Below, piece after piece: positions 36,196 through 45,427 of a stretch of DNA of 59,127 nucleotides (position 1 is its first letter; every line of letters starts with the position of its first letter). The notes below the pieces were generated by a model, which was not told the DNA's origin, made no database searches, and saw only the letters and a program-made list of their open reading frames with translations. The stretch is from Chelatococcus sambhunathii (GTDB lineage Bacteria > Pseudomonadota > Alphaproteobacteria > Rhizobiales > Methylopilaceae). The stretch lies in NCBI GenBank assembly GCA_031316315.1, contig JADBEO010000023.1, positions 1-59,127 on the forward strand. The letters run 5' to 3'. Made by a program: the position numbers and the translations under genes.

Positions 36196-37674
36196 ATGCT
36201 CTCCCTCGCCAATCGGCAAACGAAAGCCAAACTGGACGCGATGTTCGCCTCTCAGGCCGCGATCGAATTCTCGCTCGACGGCGAAATCGTATGGGCGAAC
36301 GAGAACTTCCTGACGGCGACCGGCTACGCGCTCGAGGAGATCAAGGGACGACATCACCGCATCTTCGTCGACTCCGAGGATCAGGGACCGGAATACGCCG
36401 CCTTCTGGCAGGCGTTGCGGGACGGCAAGCGGCAGGCGACCTTGTTCCGCCGCCTCGGCAAGGGCGGCCGTGAGATTTGGCTCCAGGCCTCCTACAATCC
36501 GCTGCTCGACGCCGGCGGGAAGCCGTACGGCGTCATAAAGTTCGCGACCGACGTCACCGAACAGCAGCTGCGGAACGCGGACTACGAGGGCAAGGTCAAG
36601 GCGCTCGACCGCTCGCAGGGCGTCATCGAATTCGACCTCGACGGCGACGTGCTGACCGCCAACGCCAATTTTCTGGCGGTCCTCGGCCACGATCTCTCAG
36701 AGATCAAGGGACGTCACCATTCGATGTTCGTCGATCCCGTCGAGCGGAACTCCGAAGGCTACAAGGAATTCTGGCGCGATCTGCGCAACGGGACCTATCG
36801 ATCGGCGGAGTACAAGCGTATCGGCAAGGGCGGCCGCGAGGTCTGGATCCAGGCGACCTACAATCCGATCATCGACGCGACCGGCCGGGTGCTGAAGGTC
36901 GTCAAGTTCGCGACCGACATCACCGAAGCGACCCTGGCGCGGCTCAAGCGCGCCGAACTGCAGCGGACGATCGACGGCGATCTCGACGGCATCGCGTCGT
37001 CCGTCTCTCAGGCGTCCCAACGAGCGGTCGCCGCGGCCGGAGCGGCGACCCAGGTGTCTGGCAACTCCCAGGCGGTCGCCGCGGGCGCCGAAGAGCTTGC
37101 GGCGTCGGTCGGCGAGATCAGCACGCAGATCTCTCGTTCGCTGGCGATCACCCAGCGCGCCGTGCATCAGGCCCGGACGACGTCCGAGGTCGTCTCCGGC
37201 CTCGCGACGGCGGCCCAGCGCATCGGCGAGGTGATCAAGCTGATCGACCAGATCGCCTCGCAGACGAACCTCCTCGCCCTCAACGCCACGATCGAGGCGG
37301 CGAGGGCCGGCGAAGCCGGCCGCGGCTTCGCGGTCGTGGCGGCCGAGGTGAAGCAGCTCGCGAGCCAGACCGCGAACGCGACGGACAACATCAGCGTCCA
37401 GATCACCGAAACGCGCAGCGCGGCCAACGACGCCGCGGCCGCGATCGGCGGGATCGCGGCGACGATTGCGGAGATGAACGAGATTTCCGAGGCGATTTCG
37501 GCGTCGGTCACTCAGCAGGCGTCGGTCGCGCAGGAAATCTCGATGAACATGCAGTCGATCAACGCGGCGGTCGTCGAGATCACCCACGGCGTCGAGGGCA
37601 TCGCCACCTCCACGAAGGAGATCACCGCCGCCGCCACCCAGGTGCGGGATTCGTCGCGCGCCATCGCCGCCTGA
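36196..37674 (+). CDS. Soluble PAS-PAS methyl-accepting chemotaxis protein
   Basis: A 492-residue chemoreceptor without membrane segments. Two PAS domains (about residues 8-130 and 131-255) are tandem copies: [15 protein letters not shown] against [15 protein letters not shown], and [13 protein letters not shown] against [13 protein letters not shown]. The signalling domain follows, with the CheA/CheW-binding hairpin tip ([19 protein letters not shown]) near residue 350. PAS pairs of this kind often bind haem or flavin and report oxygen or redox state; no cofactor can be assigned here. No che genes are adjacent. The DNA before it is AT-rich. Confidence 0.94.
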   Translation: MLSLANRQTKAKLDAMFASQAAIEFSLDGEIVWANENFLTATGYALEEIKGRHHRIFVDSEDQGPEYAAFWQALRDGKRQATLFRRLGKGGREIWLQASYNPLLDAGGKPYGVIKFATDVTEQQLRNADYEGKVKALDRSQGVIEFDLDGDVLTANANFLAVLGHDLSEIKGRHHSMFVDPVERNSEGYKEFWRDLRNGTYRSAEYKRIGKGGREVWIQATYNPIIDATGRVLKVVKFATDITEATLARLKRAELQRTIDGDLDGIASSVSQASQRAVAAAGAATQVSGNSQAVAAGAEELAASVGEISTQISRSLAITQRAVHQARTTSEVVSGLATAAQRIGEVIKLIDQIASQTNLLALNATIEAARAGEAGRGFAVVAAEVKQLASQTANATDNISVQITETRSAANDAAAAIGGIAATIAEMNEISEAISASVTQQASVAQEISMNMQSINAAVVEITHGVEGIATSTKEITAAATQVRDSSRAIAA

Positions 37675-37830
37675 CGTTCGCATCGCCGTTCCGGCGGGAG
37701 CGGGAGGCGCGTTTCGGGTCACTGTCAGAGGGGCGGCGGTCGCCGCGCGCGACCCGGCGACCGCTCATAGCGAGAGGCCCGCCCAAGCCGTTCGCGGCGA
37801 TCGATCTGGCTTACGGCCGTATCGAGAACT

Positions 37831-37904
37831 TGGAGCGGGCGAAGGGAATCGAACCCTCGTATGCAGCTTGGGAAGCTGCCGTTCTACCATTGAACTACGC
37901 CCGC
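37831..37904 (-). tRNA. tRNA-Gly (anticodon CCC)
   Basis: Read on the minus strand, the acceptor arms gcgggcg and cgcccgc pair perfectly, the D-arm contains agttcaatggtagaac, the anticodon stem gcagc/gctgc encloses the loop ttcccaa (anticodon CCC, codon GGG), and the T-arm holds ggttcgattcc. The 3' CCA is encoded. All cloverleaf parts are normal. It stands alone in the gap between the chemoreceptor and pyruvyl transferase genes; the remaining flanks (37675-37830 and 37905-38043) show nothing else. Confidence 0.97.
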
Positions 37905-38043
37905 GGCGGGCGGGAGAATAGGCGGCGCGCGAGGCGGGGACAAGGGATCATCGGCGGCCTTCCGCGCGAAGCTCGGCGATGGACGCTCGCCGGGCGCGCG
38001 CCTATGGTCCGCCCCGCGCAGCCTCTCCCTCGCGGAGCCGTTC

Positions 38044-39318
38044 TTGGTCCACCGCCTCTACCACTTCGACATCAAGACGCTCGCCAACTACGGCGACACC
38101 ATCCTGTTCGAGATGGTGCGCGAGATCTTCAACACGTTTCAGGGCCGCAAGACCTTCTATGTCGCGGGGTCGAGCAACCTGCGCGACACGGTCGACCGCA
38201 GGCTCGTCGACAAGATCAACGAGTCCTACGACGCCGTGGTGATCGGCGGTGGCGGGCTGTTTCTCGCCGACACGAATCCGAACGACCGTTCCGGCTGGCA
38301 GTGGGACTGCTCCATGGAGCTGCTCGACCGGATCGAGAAGCCGCTGATCGTCTTCGCCGTCGGCAACAACAGGTTCCCCGGCCAGCCCGAGTTTGGCGAT
38401 CGGTTCCGGGAGCACGTCAACCGGGTCGTGGAGAAGTCGATCTTCTTCGGCTTGCGCAACATGGGCTCGGTGCGCACGATCCGGGAGTATCTGCGGCCGG
38501 ATCTGCGCGAGAAGGTCGTGTGGCAGCCCTGCCCGACGACGTTGATTTCGAAGCTCTGTCCGGACCTGTACGAGGCGGCTCTCGAGCCGGCGAAGCGTCT
38601 GTCGATCCAGACCTATCTCAGCAAGCGGCACACGGACGCCGGGTTCGACCGCGACAGCATCTATGACGGCCTCGTGCGCGCCCTCACGACCATCCAAGGG
38701 CGCGGCTGGCGGGTCGAGAGCTTCGCCAATGCGCGCGGCGACCGCGCCTTCAGCGCCCATGCCCGCGCCAAGGGGCTCGAGCTCCCAGTGACGGCGCATT
38801 TCGACAAGCGGCACATCTTCAATCCGCTGCGGGCGTTCGCGAAGCTGCCGCTCGCCGTCGGCATGCGCGGCCACGCGCAGATGATCCCGTTTGGCCTCGG
38901 CGTGCCGATCGTCTCGCTCTTCAACCACGACAAGCTGCGATATTTCCTCGAAGACATCGGCGCGCCGGAACTGCTGGTCGACGTCCGCGAGCCTGGCTTC
39001 GAAGATGCGCTGGTCGATCGCGCCGAGCACGTGTTCGCGAACTTCGCGTCGATCCGCGCCCACTTCGCCGCCAAGCAGGAGGAGATGTTCGCGCTGACGA
39101 TGCGCAACCTCGCCGCGATTTCGAAGGCGCTCGGCGGCGACGGGGCCGGGGCGGGCGTGAAGCCTTACTCCGTCTTCGAGCGCAAGCTCGCGCAGTCGCT
39201 GTGGCTCGCGACCTACGACAAGGAGCAGCAGGCGGCGGCGCAGCAGGCCGCCGCATCGCGCGGCGACGTGATCGGGCGTGAGCTTCAGAACGTCGACGCG
39301 CCGGCCGCGAAGGAGTAG
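38044..39318 (+). CDS. Polysaccharide pyruvyl transferase family protein
   Basis: A 424-residue protein with the features of the family that adds pyruvate ketals to surface sugars: N-terminal NYGDTILFEMVREIF, the glycine-rich VVIGGGGLFLADT, the VGNNRFPG strand, the FFGLRNMGSVRTIREYL segment and the C-terminal domain with VGMRGHAQMIPFGLGVPIV. The only credible start is TTG at 38044; the nearest ATG (38004) is out of frame. The last 60 residues are variable. No other exopolysaccharide gene is adjacent, apart from the GT2 glycosyltransferase about 1 kb away. Confidence 0.82.
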   Translation: MVHRLYHFDIKTLANYGDTILFEMVREIFNTFQGRKTFYVAGSSNLRDTVDRRLVDKINESYDAVVIGGGGLFLADTNPNDRSGWQWDCSMELLDRIEKPLIVFAVGNNRFPGQPEFGDRFREHVNRVVEKSIFFGLRNMGSVRTIREYLRPDLREKVVWQPCPTTLISKLCPDLYEAALEPAKRLSIQTYLSKRHTDAGFDRDSIYDGLVRALTTIQGRGWRVESFANARGDRAFSAHARAKGLELPVTAHFDKRHIFNPLRAFAKLPLAVGMRGHAQMIPFGLGVPIVSLFNHDKLRYFLEDIGAPELLVDVREPGFEDALVDRAEHVFANFASIRAHFAAKQEEMFALTMRNLAAISKALGGDGAGAGVKPYSVFERKLAQSLWLATYDKEQQAAAQQAAASRGDVIGRELQNVDAPAAKE

Positions 39319-39352
39319 ACCTCCGGGCCGGATCGGCGCGAGGACGGCGACC

Positions 39353-39529
39353 ATGACGAGCGACGCCGACCAACAGCCGCAACGGAGAGACGGAGGCCGC
39401 GGCGCGGCGTTCTATGCGTTTCTCGCCGGCCTCGGCGCGGCCGTCGCGGCCGGGGTCGCGCTCTGGGCGAGCCAGGGCGCCGACGTGTTCCTCGCGCAGG
39501 CTTTCGCGGCGCTCGCCGCCTGCTTCTGA
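39353..39529 (+). CDS. Small single-pass membrane protein
   Basis: A 58-residue protein: a charged, Gln/Arg-rich N-terminus followed by one hydrophobic helix (AFYAFLAGLGAAVAAGVALW) and a second weakly hydrophobic stretch at the C-terminus. Its ATG follows gaggacgg. It ends 14 bases before the SCO1-type gene and is probably co-transcribed with it. No family is recognised; a helper role in the copper/oxidase setting is only a guess from position. Confidence 0.55.
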   Translation: MTSDADQQPQRRDGGRGAAFYAFLAGLGAAVAAGVALWASQGADVFLAQAFAALAACF

Positions 39530-39543
39530 AGGTTTCTTGCCCC

Positions 39544-40134
39544 ATGTCCCCCCGTACCGCCTTCATCGCCGGCGCGATCGCCTTTCTCGTCGGCGCGGCC
39601 GCGCTGTCGGTCGCCGTTTTCCAGATGCAGGACGCAGGGCGTCCGGCGACGCAGACCTCGAGCGTCGGCGGGCCGTTCAAGCTCGTCGACCAAGATGGCA
39701 AGACCGTCACTGAGGCCGACCTGAAGGGCAAGGCGACGGTGGTGTTCTTCGGCTTCACCCATTGTCCCGACGTCTGCCCGACGGCGCTCTACGACATCAC
39801 CCAGGCGCTCGACGCGCTCGGGCCCGACAAGGACAAGGCGCAGGCGCTGTTCGTCACGGTCGATCCGGAACGCGACACGCCGGAGGCGATGAAGTCCTAT
39901 CTGTCGAGCTTCTCGCCCCGCATCCGGGGCCTGACGGGCAGTTCCGAGGCGGTGACGGGCATGGTGAGGGCCTATCGCGCCTACGCCAAGAAGCAGCCGC
40001 TCAAGGACGGCGACTACACCATGGACCACACGGCCGTGGTCTATCTGATGGACAAGACCGGCGCCTTCGTCGCGCCGCTCAATCTCAAGCGCGAGCCGAA
40101 CGAGGTCGCGGCGGAGATCAGACGGCACGTCTGA
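39544..40134 (+). CDS. SCO1/SenC/PrrC family copper chaperone
   Basis: A 196-residue membrane-anchored thioredoxin-fold protein. The N-terminal helix (FIAGAIAFLVGAAALSVAV) tethers it to the inner membrane with the domain in the periplasm. The copper/thiol motif CPDVCP is in FFGFTHCPDVCPTALYD, and the distal copper ligand His is in YTMDHTAVVYLMD. Proteins of this family deliver copper to the CuA centre of cytochrome oxidase or act as thiol reductases. It follows the small membrane protein gene closely. Confidence 0.93.
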   Translation: MSPRTAFIAGAIAFLVGAAALSVAVFQMQDAGRPATQTSSVGGPFKLVDQDGKTVTEADLKGKATVVFFGFTHCPDVCPTALYDITQALDALGPDKDKAQALFVTVDPERDTPEAMKSYLSSFSPRIRGLTGSSEAVTGMVRAYRAYAKKQPLKDGDYTMDHTAVVYLMDKTGAFVAPLNLKREPNEVAAEIRRHV

Positions 40135-40235
40135 GCGGGATACGATCAGGAGCGGAAACCCAAGGCGTCGTCCTGGCATTGAGCCGGACCCATTTCCGCC
40201 GACGGCCGGGCATGCGCAACGGTCCAGGCGATGGA

Positions 40236-40254
40236 TTCCGGGAAAAGCCTGGAA
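40236..40254. repeat. Extragenic hairpin, inverted copy of the bipartite family
   Basis: ttccggg - five bases - cctggaa, seven-base arms with one mismatch, followed by atggcgg. Read on the minus strand it resembles attccggg...cccggaatccattgcct of the element at 51057. It sits between two convergent genes. Confidence 0.45.
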
Positions 40255-40263
40255 TGGCGGCGG

Positions 40264-42204
40264 CTACGCCTGAGGCGGCGTCGCCCGGCGCCGCGAGACG
40301 CCGTGCGTGGTCTTCTCCCAGTCCGAGGTCCGCGCCGTCGCGATCTGCCAGGCTGCGCGCCAGGCCGCGCACCCGACGAGGAACCAGTAGACCGGCAGGG
40401 TGAACAGCGTCGTCCAGAGGCGTTGCGGGCAGCGCCGGTCGACGCCCATCCAGCCGCAGGCGAGACCTGCCGAAAAGCCGATGATCATGTTGACGACGTG
40501 GAAGCCGAGCAGCACGCCCTCGAGGTAGGTCTCGGCCGGTGACAGCAGCGCGCCCGTCAGCCCGTCGAACAGAAACATCGCGGCGAGCGCCGGATAGGCC
40601 AGCGCGGTCAGCGCGACGCCCGGAATGGTGAGCTGGACGGCAAGAAACTTCAGCGCCCCGAGTTCGGCCAGCAATTCAAGCGGCCGGCGGCTATGGACCG
40701 CGGTCGTCACCATGAAGCCTTTCATCCAGCGCGTGCGCTGTCTGATCCAGGGCTTCAGCGTGGTCGGCGCCTCCTCCCACGTCACCGAGGGGATGGTGCG
40801 GGTCGCATATCCGAAACGAGCGAGGCGCAGGCCCAGGTCGGCGTCCTCGGTGACGTTTGCAGCGTCCCATCCGCCAATCCGGCGCAGCGCCGAGACGCGG
40901 AAATGGTTCGAGGTGCCGCCGAGCGGGATCGGCAGGCGAAGCGCCGACAGCGCCGGCAGAACGACGTCGAACAGCGCGGCGTACTCGATCGCGAAGTGCC
41001 GGCAGAGCCAGCCGTCGGCGTGGTTGTCGATCGCGAGCCGCGCCTGAAGGCAGGCGACGTCGCGGGGCTCCCGGCGAAACGCCTCGACAGCGACGCGCAG
41101 CTGTTTCGGGTCCGGCCGGTCCTCCGCGTCGAACACCGCCAGAAACTCGCCACGCGCGCAGAGAAGGCCGGCGTTGAGGGCGCGCGGCTTGGTCTTCGGA
41201 CCGCCGGGCGGAAGCACAAGCACCTCGATCCCGGCGCGCGGCGGCCGCGCTGCGAGCGCAGCGAGCGTCTCGACGTCGCCCGCTTCCAGCAGGATCTTGA
41301 TGTCGAGCTTGGCGGCCGGGTAGTCGAGATTCTCGAGCGCCGCGAGCAGCGACGGGATAACGGCGGCCTCGCGATGGAGCGCGACGAGCACGGTGTAGAC
41401 CGGCAGGCTCGCGCGGGCGATCCGCGGATCGATCCGGGCGTCTCCGCCGCCGAAGCACAGGAACAGGCGAAATCCGTTCATCGCCGCGAAGACGAGGCCG
41501 AGCGCCGCGAGCAACGCTGCGCCGAGGATCGGCCAGAGGAAGGTCGCCAGCATGAGGGCGCCGCCGCCGGCGGCGATCGCGCACTTCGTTCGGCGGCCCA
41601 GCCTCGGAAGTCCCTGGGCGACCGTCATCTCCGGCGCGACACGCTGGGGCCCTTCGGCGGCGCGCGCCGCCAGCGCGGGACCGGCGCGCGAGGCGAGCAG
41701 GTTCGCGAAGGCGCGGGGCCCGGCAAGCGCGATCGAGCGCGTGCGGGGCTGCCCCCGCCGGGCGCGGGCGAGCCTTCGCATTGCGACGCCTCGGGCGGCC
41801 ACGACGAAGCGAAGCTCGCCGGAGGCGTCCAAGGAGGCGAGATGTCCGTTGGCGGCCGAGAGCGCCAGCGCGTCGGCGTCGACCGGCGCTCCGAGGGCGT
41901 CGTCAGCGCCGGCGACGTCTACCCCGATAGCGCGCGCCAGCGCGCCCACGAGTTCGGTCTCGGAGAAGCGGCCTGAGCAGAGCAGGGCGTCGAACGGCTC
42001 GACGCCGGCGCGCTCCGCATCCGCGAGCGCGGCGTAGAGCGGTCCAGGAGCAAAGCCCGCGCGTTCGAGGGCGGCGAACTCCGGTGGGAGCGGCGCAGCC
42101 TGATGCGCGCGCGCCTCAACGTCGAACGCTCGGGAGCCCGCCAGCCGGGCTTCGACCGATGCGTCGCGATCGCGCGCCGTCAGCAGCGCGGTTTCGTGCA
42201 ACAA
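40264..42204 (-). CDS. Membrane GT2 glycosyltransferase, XagB/BcsA-like
   Basis: A 646-residue inner-membrane processive-type glycosyltransferase. Residues about 45-110 look like a GspE/MshEN-type N-terminal domain (FSETELVGALARAIGV). Two membrane helices (about 207-250) precede a GT2 catalytic domain with a DXD-like FDAED at 358-362, TED at 452-454 and QRTRW at 489-493; three or four C-terminal helices follow. These are the residues of beta-glycan synthases. XagB-type enzymes make surface polysaccharides under c-di-GMP control in other bacteria; the product here is unknown. The gene is single. Confidence 0.87.
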   Translation of the reverse strand: MLHETALLTARDRDASVEARLAGSRAFDVEARAHQAAPLPPEFAALERAGFAPGPLYAALADAERAGVEPFDALLCSGRFSETELVGALARAIGVDVAGADDALGAPVDADALALSAANGHLASLDASGELRFVVAARGVAMRRLARARRGQPRTRSIALAGPRAFANLLASRAGPALAARAAEGPQRVAPEMTVAQGLPRLGRRTKCAIAAGGGALMLATFLWPILGAALLAALGLVFAAMNGFRLFLCFGGGDARIDPRIARASLPVYTVLVALHREAAVIPSLLAALENLDYPAAKLDIKILLEAGDVETLAALAARPPRAGIEVLVLPPGGPKTKPRALNAGLLCARGEFLAVFDAEDRPDPKQLRVAVEAFRREPRDVACLQARLAIDNHADGWLCRHFAIEYAALFDVVLPALSALRLPIPLGGTSNHFRVSALRRIGGWDAANVTEDADLGLRLARFGYATRTIPSVTWEEAPTTLKPWIRQRTRWMKGFMVTTAVHSRRPLELLAELGALKFLAVQLTIPGVALTALAYPALAAMFLFDGLTGALLSPAETYLEGVLLGFHVVNMIIGFSAGLACGWMGVDRRCPQRLWTTLFTLPVYWFLVGCAAWRAAWQIATARTSDWEKTTHGVSRRRATPPQA

Positions 42205-42306
42205 TGAACCGCCCCCCGACGGCCCGCCGCGCCGCCGTCCGGCGGCCGCTTTCGCGGTTAAGGAATGGTTGAGACTAGAATCGCAATGCGGGTGGAGTCG
42301 AATCGA

Positions 42307-43224
42307 ATGCGACCAGGATCGCGGCGGAACCGGCAGGGGTGGGCCGTCGGGGCGGCGGGTCTCGTCGCGCTGGCGCTAGGCCTCGCGACGCTGTCGGCGG
42401 CGCCGGTCCTCGCCGAGGCGGCGAAGGAAGCCTCCAAGGAGACCCCCAAGGCCGAGGACGAAGTCGCGATCCCTCAATATCTCGACCCCAACACCCGAAT
42501 GGAGAAGCCGGATCTGCCGGCCTCGCGCGTCTTCAAATGGGCGACGGGCGACGACTATCCGCCGTTCCACTATGTCGACGCGGAGGGGCAGGCGGCGGGC
42601 TTCGCGGTCGATCTCGCGCGCGCGATCTGCGCCGACCTCAAGATCGCCTGCACGCTGCAGGCCTGGCGGTGGGACGCGCTGCTCGACACGATCGACAAGC
42701 GGCAGGCCGACGTCATCCTCGCCATGGTCCGCCCGACCCCGGCCCTGCGGCAGCGCTTCGCCATGACCGAACGCGTGCACCAGACGCCGGCGCGCTTCGT
42801 CGCACGCTCGGACAAGGCGCTGCCCGACTCGACGCCCGAGGCGCTGAAAGGCCATAGCGTCGCGGTGATGTCGGGCTCCGCCCACGAGGCGTTCCTGAAG
42901 GCCTATTTTCCGGGCGTGACGCTAAAACCCTATCCGAAGAGCGACGAGGCCCGCGCCGCCGTGCAGGCGGGCGAGGCCGACGCAGCGTTCGGCGACGCGG
43001 TCTCGCTCGCCTTCTGGCTGAACGGCACGGCGTCGGAAAACTGCTGCCGCTTCGTCGGCGGACCTTATGTCGACGCGCGCTATTTCGGCGAGGGGATCGG
43101 CGCGCTGCTCAGCCCGTCCGAGCCGAGGCTGCGCCAGGCGATCGACTATGCGCTACAGCGCCTCGACGAGAACGGCGTCTACGCTGAAATTTATCTCAAG
43201 CATTTTCCAGTCGGGGTATGGTGA
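42307..43224 (+). CDS. Periplasmic solute-binding protein, SBP family 3
   Basis: About 305 residues: a signal peptide (VGAAGLVALALGLATL ... VLAEA), a charged linker, then a family-3 binding-protein fold with the opening FKWATGDDYPPFHYVDAEG, the block AGFAVDLARAICADL and WDALLDTIDKRQADVILA, and the C-terminal lobe SGSAHEAFLKAYFPG and YALQRLDENGVYAEIY. It should bind amino acids or similar small molecules. No permease or ATPase gene is adjacent, so it is an orphan receptor. In-frame ATGs also exist at 42265 and 42286; 42307 has a ggtggag upstream. Confidence 0.86.
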   Translation: MRPGSRRNRQGWAVGAAGLVALALGLATLSAAPVLAEAAKEASKETPKAEDEVAIPQYLDPNTRMEKPDLPASRVFKWATGDDYPPFHYVDAEGQAAGFAVDLARAICADLKIACTLQAWRWDALLDTIDKRQADVILAMVRPTPALRQRFAMTERVHQTPARFVARSDKALPDSTPEALKGHSVAVMSGSAHEAFLKAYFPGVTLKPYPKSDEARAAVQAGEADAAFGDAVSLAFWLNGTASENCCRFVGGPYVDARYFGEGIGALLSPSEPRLRQAIDYALQRLDENGVYAEIYLKHFPVGVW

Positions 43225-43431
43225 GCCGATCCACGCCAAGATTCTGATTTTGTTAAGATCTTTCTCCGGACCGCCTGTTCCCGGTCTGGCTCGCGAGAAC
43301 GAATCGGCGCCGCGCGTTTTGTTCTCCCGCGCCAGCGCGACGAGCCAGCGCCTGCCGGCGCAGCGGCTGTTTCCTCCGAAGCGCCGGATGCTTTAGGAAG
43401 GGCGCGCCCCCTGAACCGGACCGAACTTCAA

Positions 43432-45078
43432 ATGGCTTCCGCAGAGTTTCCGCCGCTCGACGTCGCACAGTCTTCAAATGCCTGGCCGTTCGAGGAGGCG
43501 AAGAAGCTGGTCGCGCGGCTGAAGAAGCGCCCGAAGGACGGGCCGGTCCTGTTTGAGACGGGCTACGGTCCGTCCGGCCTGCCGCATATCGGCACCTTCG
43601 GCGAGGTCGCGCGCACCACCATGGTGCGCCACGCGTTCCGAGTGCTGACTGAAGATAAGATCCCGACGCGGCTGCTGTGCTTCTCAGACGACATGGACGG
43701 CATGAGGAAGGTGCCGGACAACGTGCCGGACCCGGCCGCGCTCGCGCCGTACCTGCAGATGCCGCTGACCTCGGTGCCGAACCCGTTCGGCGGGAACTAC
43801 GAGAGCTTCGGCGCGCACAACAACGCGATGCTGCGCCGGTTCCTCGACACCTTCGGCTTCGACTACGAGTTCGCTTCCGCGACCGACTACTACAAGTCCG
43901 GCAAGCTCGACGCGGTGCTGCTGCGCGCGACCGAGAAGTACGACGCCATCATGAAGGTGATGCTGCCGACGCTCGGCGAGGAGCGGCAGGCGACCTATTC
44001 GCCGTTCCTGCCGATCTCACCTTCCTCTGGCCGCGTGCTCTACGTCCCGATGAAGCAGGTGAACGCGAGCGCCGGGACCATCACCTTCACGGACGAGGAC
44101 GGGGTGGACAAGACGCTCCCCGTCACCGGCGGGAACGTGAAGCTGCAGTGGAAGCCGGACTTCGGCGCGCGCTGGGCGGCGCTCGGCGTCGACTTCGAGA
44201 TGTTCGGCAAGGACCACCAGACCAACGCGCCGCTCTACGACCGGATCTGTGAGATTCTGGGCGGCGTCGCGCCGGAGCACTTCGTCTACGAGCTGTTCCT
44301 CGACGAGCAGGGCCAGAAAATCTCGAAGTCGAAGGGCAACGGCCTGACGATCGACGAGTGGCTGACCTACGCCAGCCCGGAGAGCCTCGCGCTCTACATG
44401 TATCAGCGGCCGCGCGAGGCGAAGAAGCTGCATTTCGACGTCATCCCGCGCGCGGTCGACGAGTATTTCCAGTTCCTCGGCGGCTACGGGCGCCAGGAGT
44501 GGAAGCAGCGCCTGGGCAACCCGGTCTGGCACATCCATTCCGGCGAGCCGCCCGCGGAGGGCCTGCCGGTCAGCTTCGCGCTGCTGCTCAACCTCGTTTC
44601 GGCCTCGAACGCGGAAAACCGCGACGTCCTGTGGGGCTTCATCGGCCGCTATGCGCCGGGCGTGACGCCGCAGACGCATCCCAAGCTCGACGAGCTCGTC
44701 GGCTACGCGATCCGCTACTACGAGGACCACGTGAAGCCGCTGAAGCGGTTTTCGGCGCCCGACGAGGTCGAGCGCGGCGCGCTGGAAAACCTCGACGCGG
44801 CGCTGGCGGACCTGCCGGCCGGCGCGCCGGCGGAGGATGTCCAGAACGCGCTCTACGACGTCGCCCGCGCCGTGCCGCGCTACCAGGACTTTTCGGCCAA
44901 GGGCGCGACGCCCGAGCGGCCGGGCGTCTCGCAGGAGTGGTTCGCGGCCCTCTATCGCACGCTGATCGGCCAGGAGAAGGGTCCGCGCTTCGGATCATTC
45001 GTCGCGCTCTACGGCGTGCCGGAGACGCGCGCCTTGATCGCCCGCGCGCTTTCGGGCGAACTGGCGCAAGCGGCGTGA
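43432..45078 (+). CDS. lysK: Lysyl-tRNA synthetase, class I
   Basis: A 548-residue class I LysRS that charges tRNA-Lys. Class I signatures are present: [12 protein letters not shown] (HIGH-type, residues 47-58) and KISKSKGNG (KMSKS-type, about residues 296-304). Alphaproteobacteria commonly use this archaeal-type enzyme instead of class II LysS. Length is normal. The 207-base gap upstream shows no T-box or other recognisable leader. DUF6460 follows after 28 bases, as in many relatives. Confidence 0.96.
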   Translation: MASAEFPPLDVAQSSNAWPFEEAKKLVARLKKRPKDGPVLFETGYGPSGLPHIGTFGEVARTTMVRHAFRVLTEDKIPTRLLCFSDDMDGMRKVPDNVPDPAALAPYLQMPLTSVPNPFGGNYESFGAHNNAMLRRFLDTFGFDYEFASATDYYKSGKLDAVLLRATEKYDAIMKVMLPTLGEERQATYSPFLPISPSSGRVLYVPMKQVNASAGTITFTDEDGVDKTLPVTGGNVKLQWKPDFGARWAALGVDFEMFGKDHQTNAPLYDRICEILGGVAPEHFVYELFLDEQGQKISKSKGNGLTIDEWLTYASPESLALYMYQRPREAKKLHFDVIPRAVDEYFQFLGGYGRQEWKQRLGNPVWHIHSGEPPAEGLPVSFALLLNLVSASNAENRDVLWGFIGRYAPGVTPQTHPKLDELVGYAIRYYEDHVKPLKRFSAPDEVERGALENLDAALADLPAGAPAEDVQNALYDVARAVPRYQDFSAKGATPERPGVSQEWFAALYRTLIGQEKGPRFGSFVALYGVPETRALIARALSGELAQAA

Positions 45079-45106
45079 CGCAGTCCACGATGCAGGGAGA
45101 GACGCC

Positions 45107-45427
45107 ATGGTGTTTCGTCGCGAGGGCGAGGTGAGCCCGGGCCGCGCCGGTTCGGGCGGCGGCCTCGGCCGCATCTTCGGCGGCTCGCCGATCGGCGTGA
45201 TCATCCGGCTTGCGCTGCTCTGCGTGATCGTCGGGCTGGTGCTCGACCAGCTCGACATCAACGCCTTCCAGCTGTTCCGCTGGGCCGTCGACCAGATCGA
45301 GGATCTGATCCGCAACTCCGCCGACATCCTCAAGCTGATCGGCCGTTACTTCCTGATCGGCGCTTGTGTGGTGATCCCGATCTGGATCGTCATGCGCGTC
45401 TTCAACCTCGGCTCCGGACGGCGCTGA
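45107..45427 (+). CDS. DUF6460 family membrane protein
   Basis: A 106-residue protein with two hydrophobic segments (VIIRLALLCVIVGLVL, about residues 31-47, and YFLIGACVVIPIWIVM, about 80-96) and the amphipathic linker FRWAVDQIEDLIRNSADILKL between them. It follows lysK with a good gagagac ribosome-binding site, the conserved place of DUF6460 genes in Hyphomicrobiales. Function unknown. Its last 82 bases are overlapped by the read-through 3' end of the DUF559 gene on the other strand. Confidence 0.85.
   Translation: MVFRREGEVSPGRAGSGGGLGRIFGGSPIGVIIRLALLCVIVGLVLDQLDINAFQLFRWAVDQIEDLIRNSADILKLIGRYFLIGACVVIPIWIVMRVFNLGSGRR

Noticed and set aside
37831..37904. tRNA-Gly as an integration site
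   Set aside because: No integrase gene and no repeated tRNA 3' end were found on either side.
36477..38666. 729-codon open frame on the plus strand
   Set aside because: Runs out of frame through the chemoreceptor, across the tRNA gene on the other strand and into the pyruvyl transferase gene; it cannot be a real protein.
43225..43431. Leader before lysK as a T-box or riboswitch
   Set aside because: No specifier loop, T-box sequence or conserved riboswitch core could be seen; T-boxes are rare in this class.
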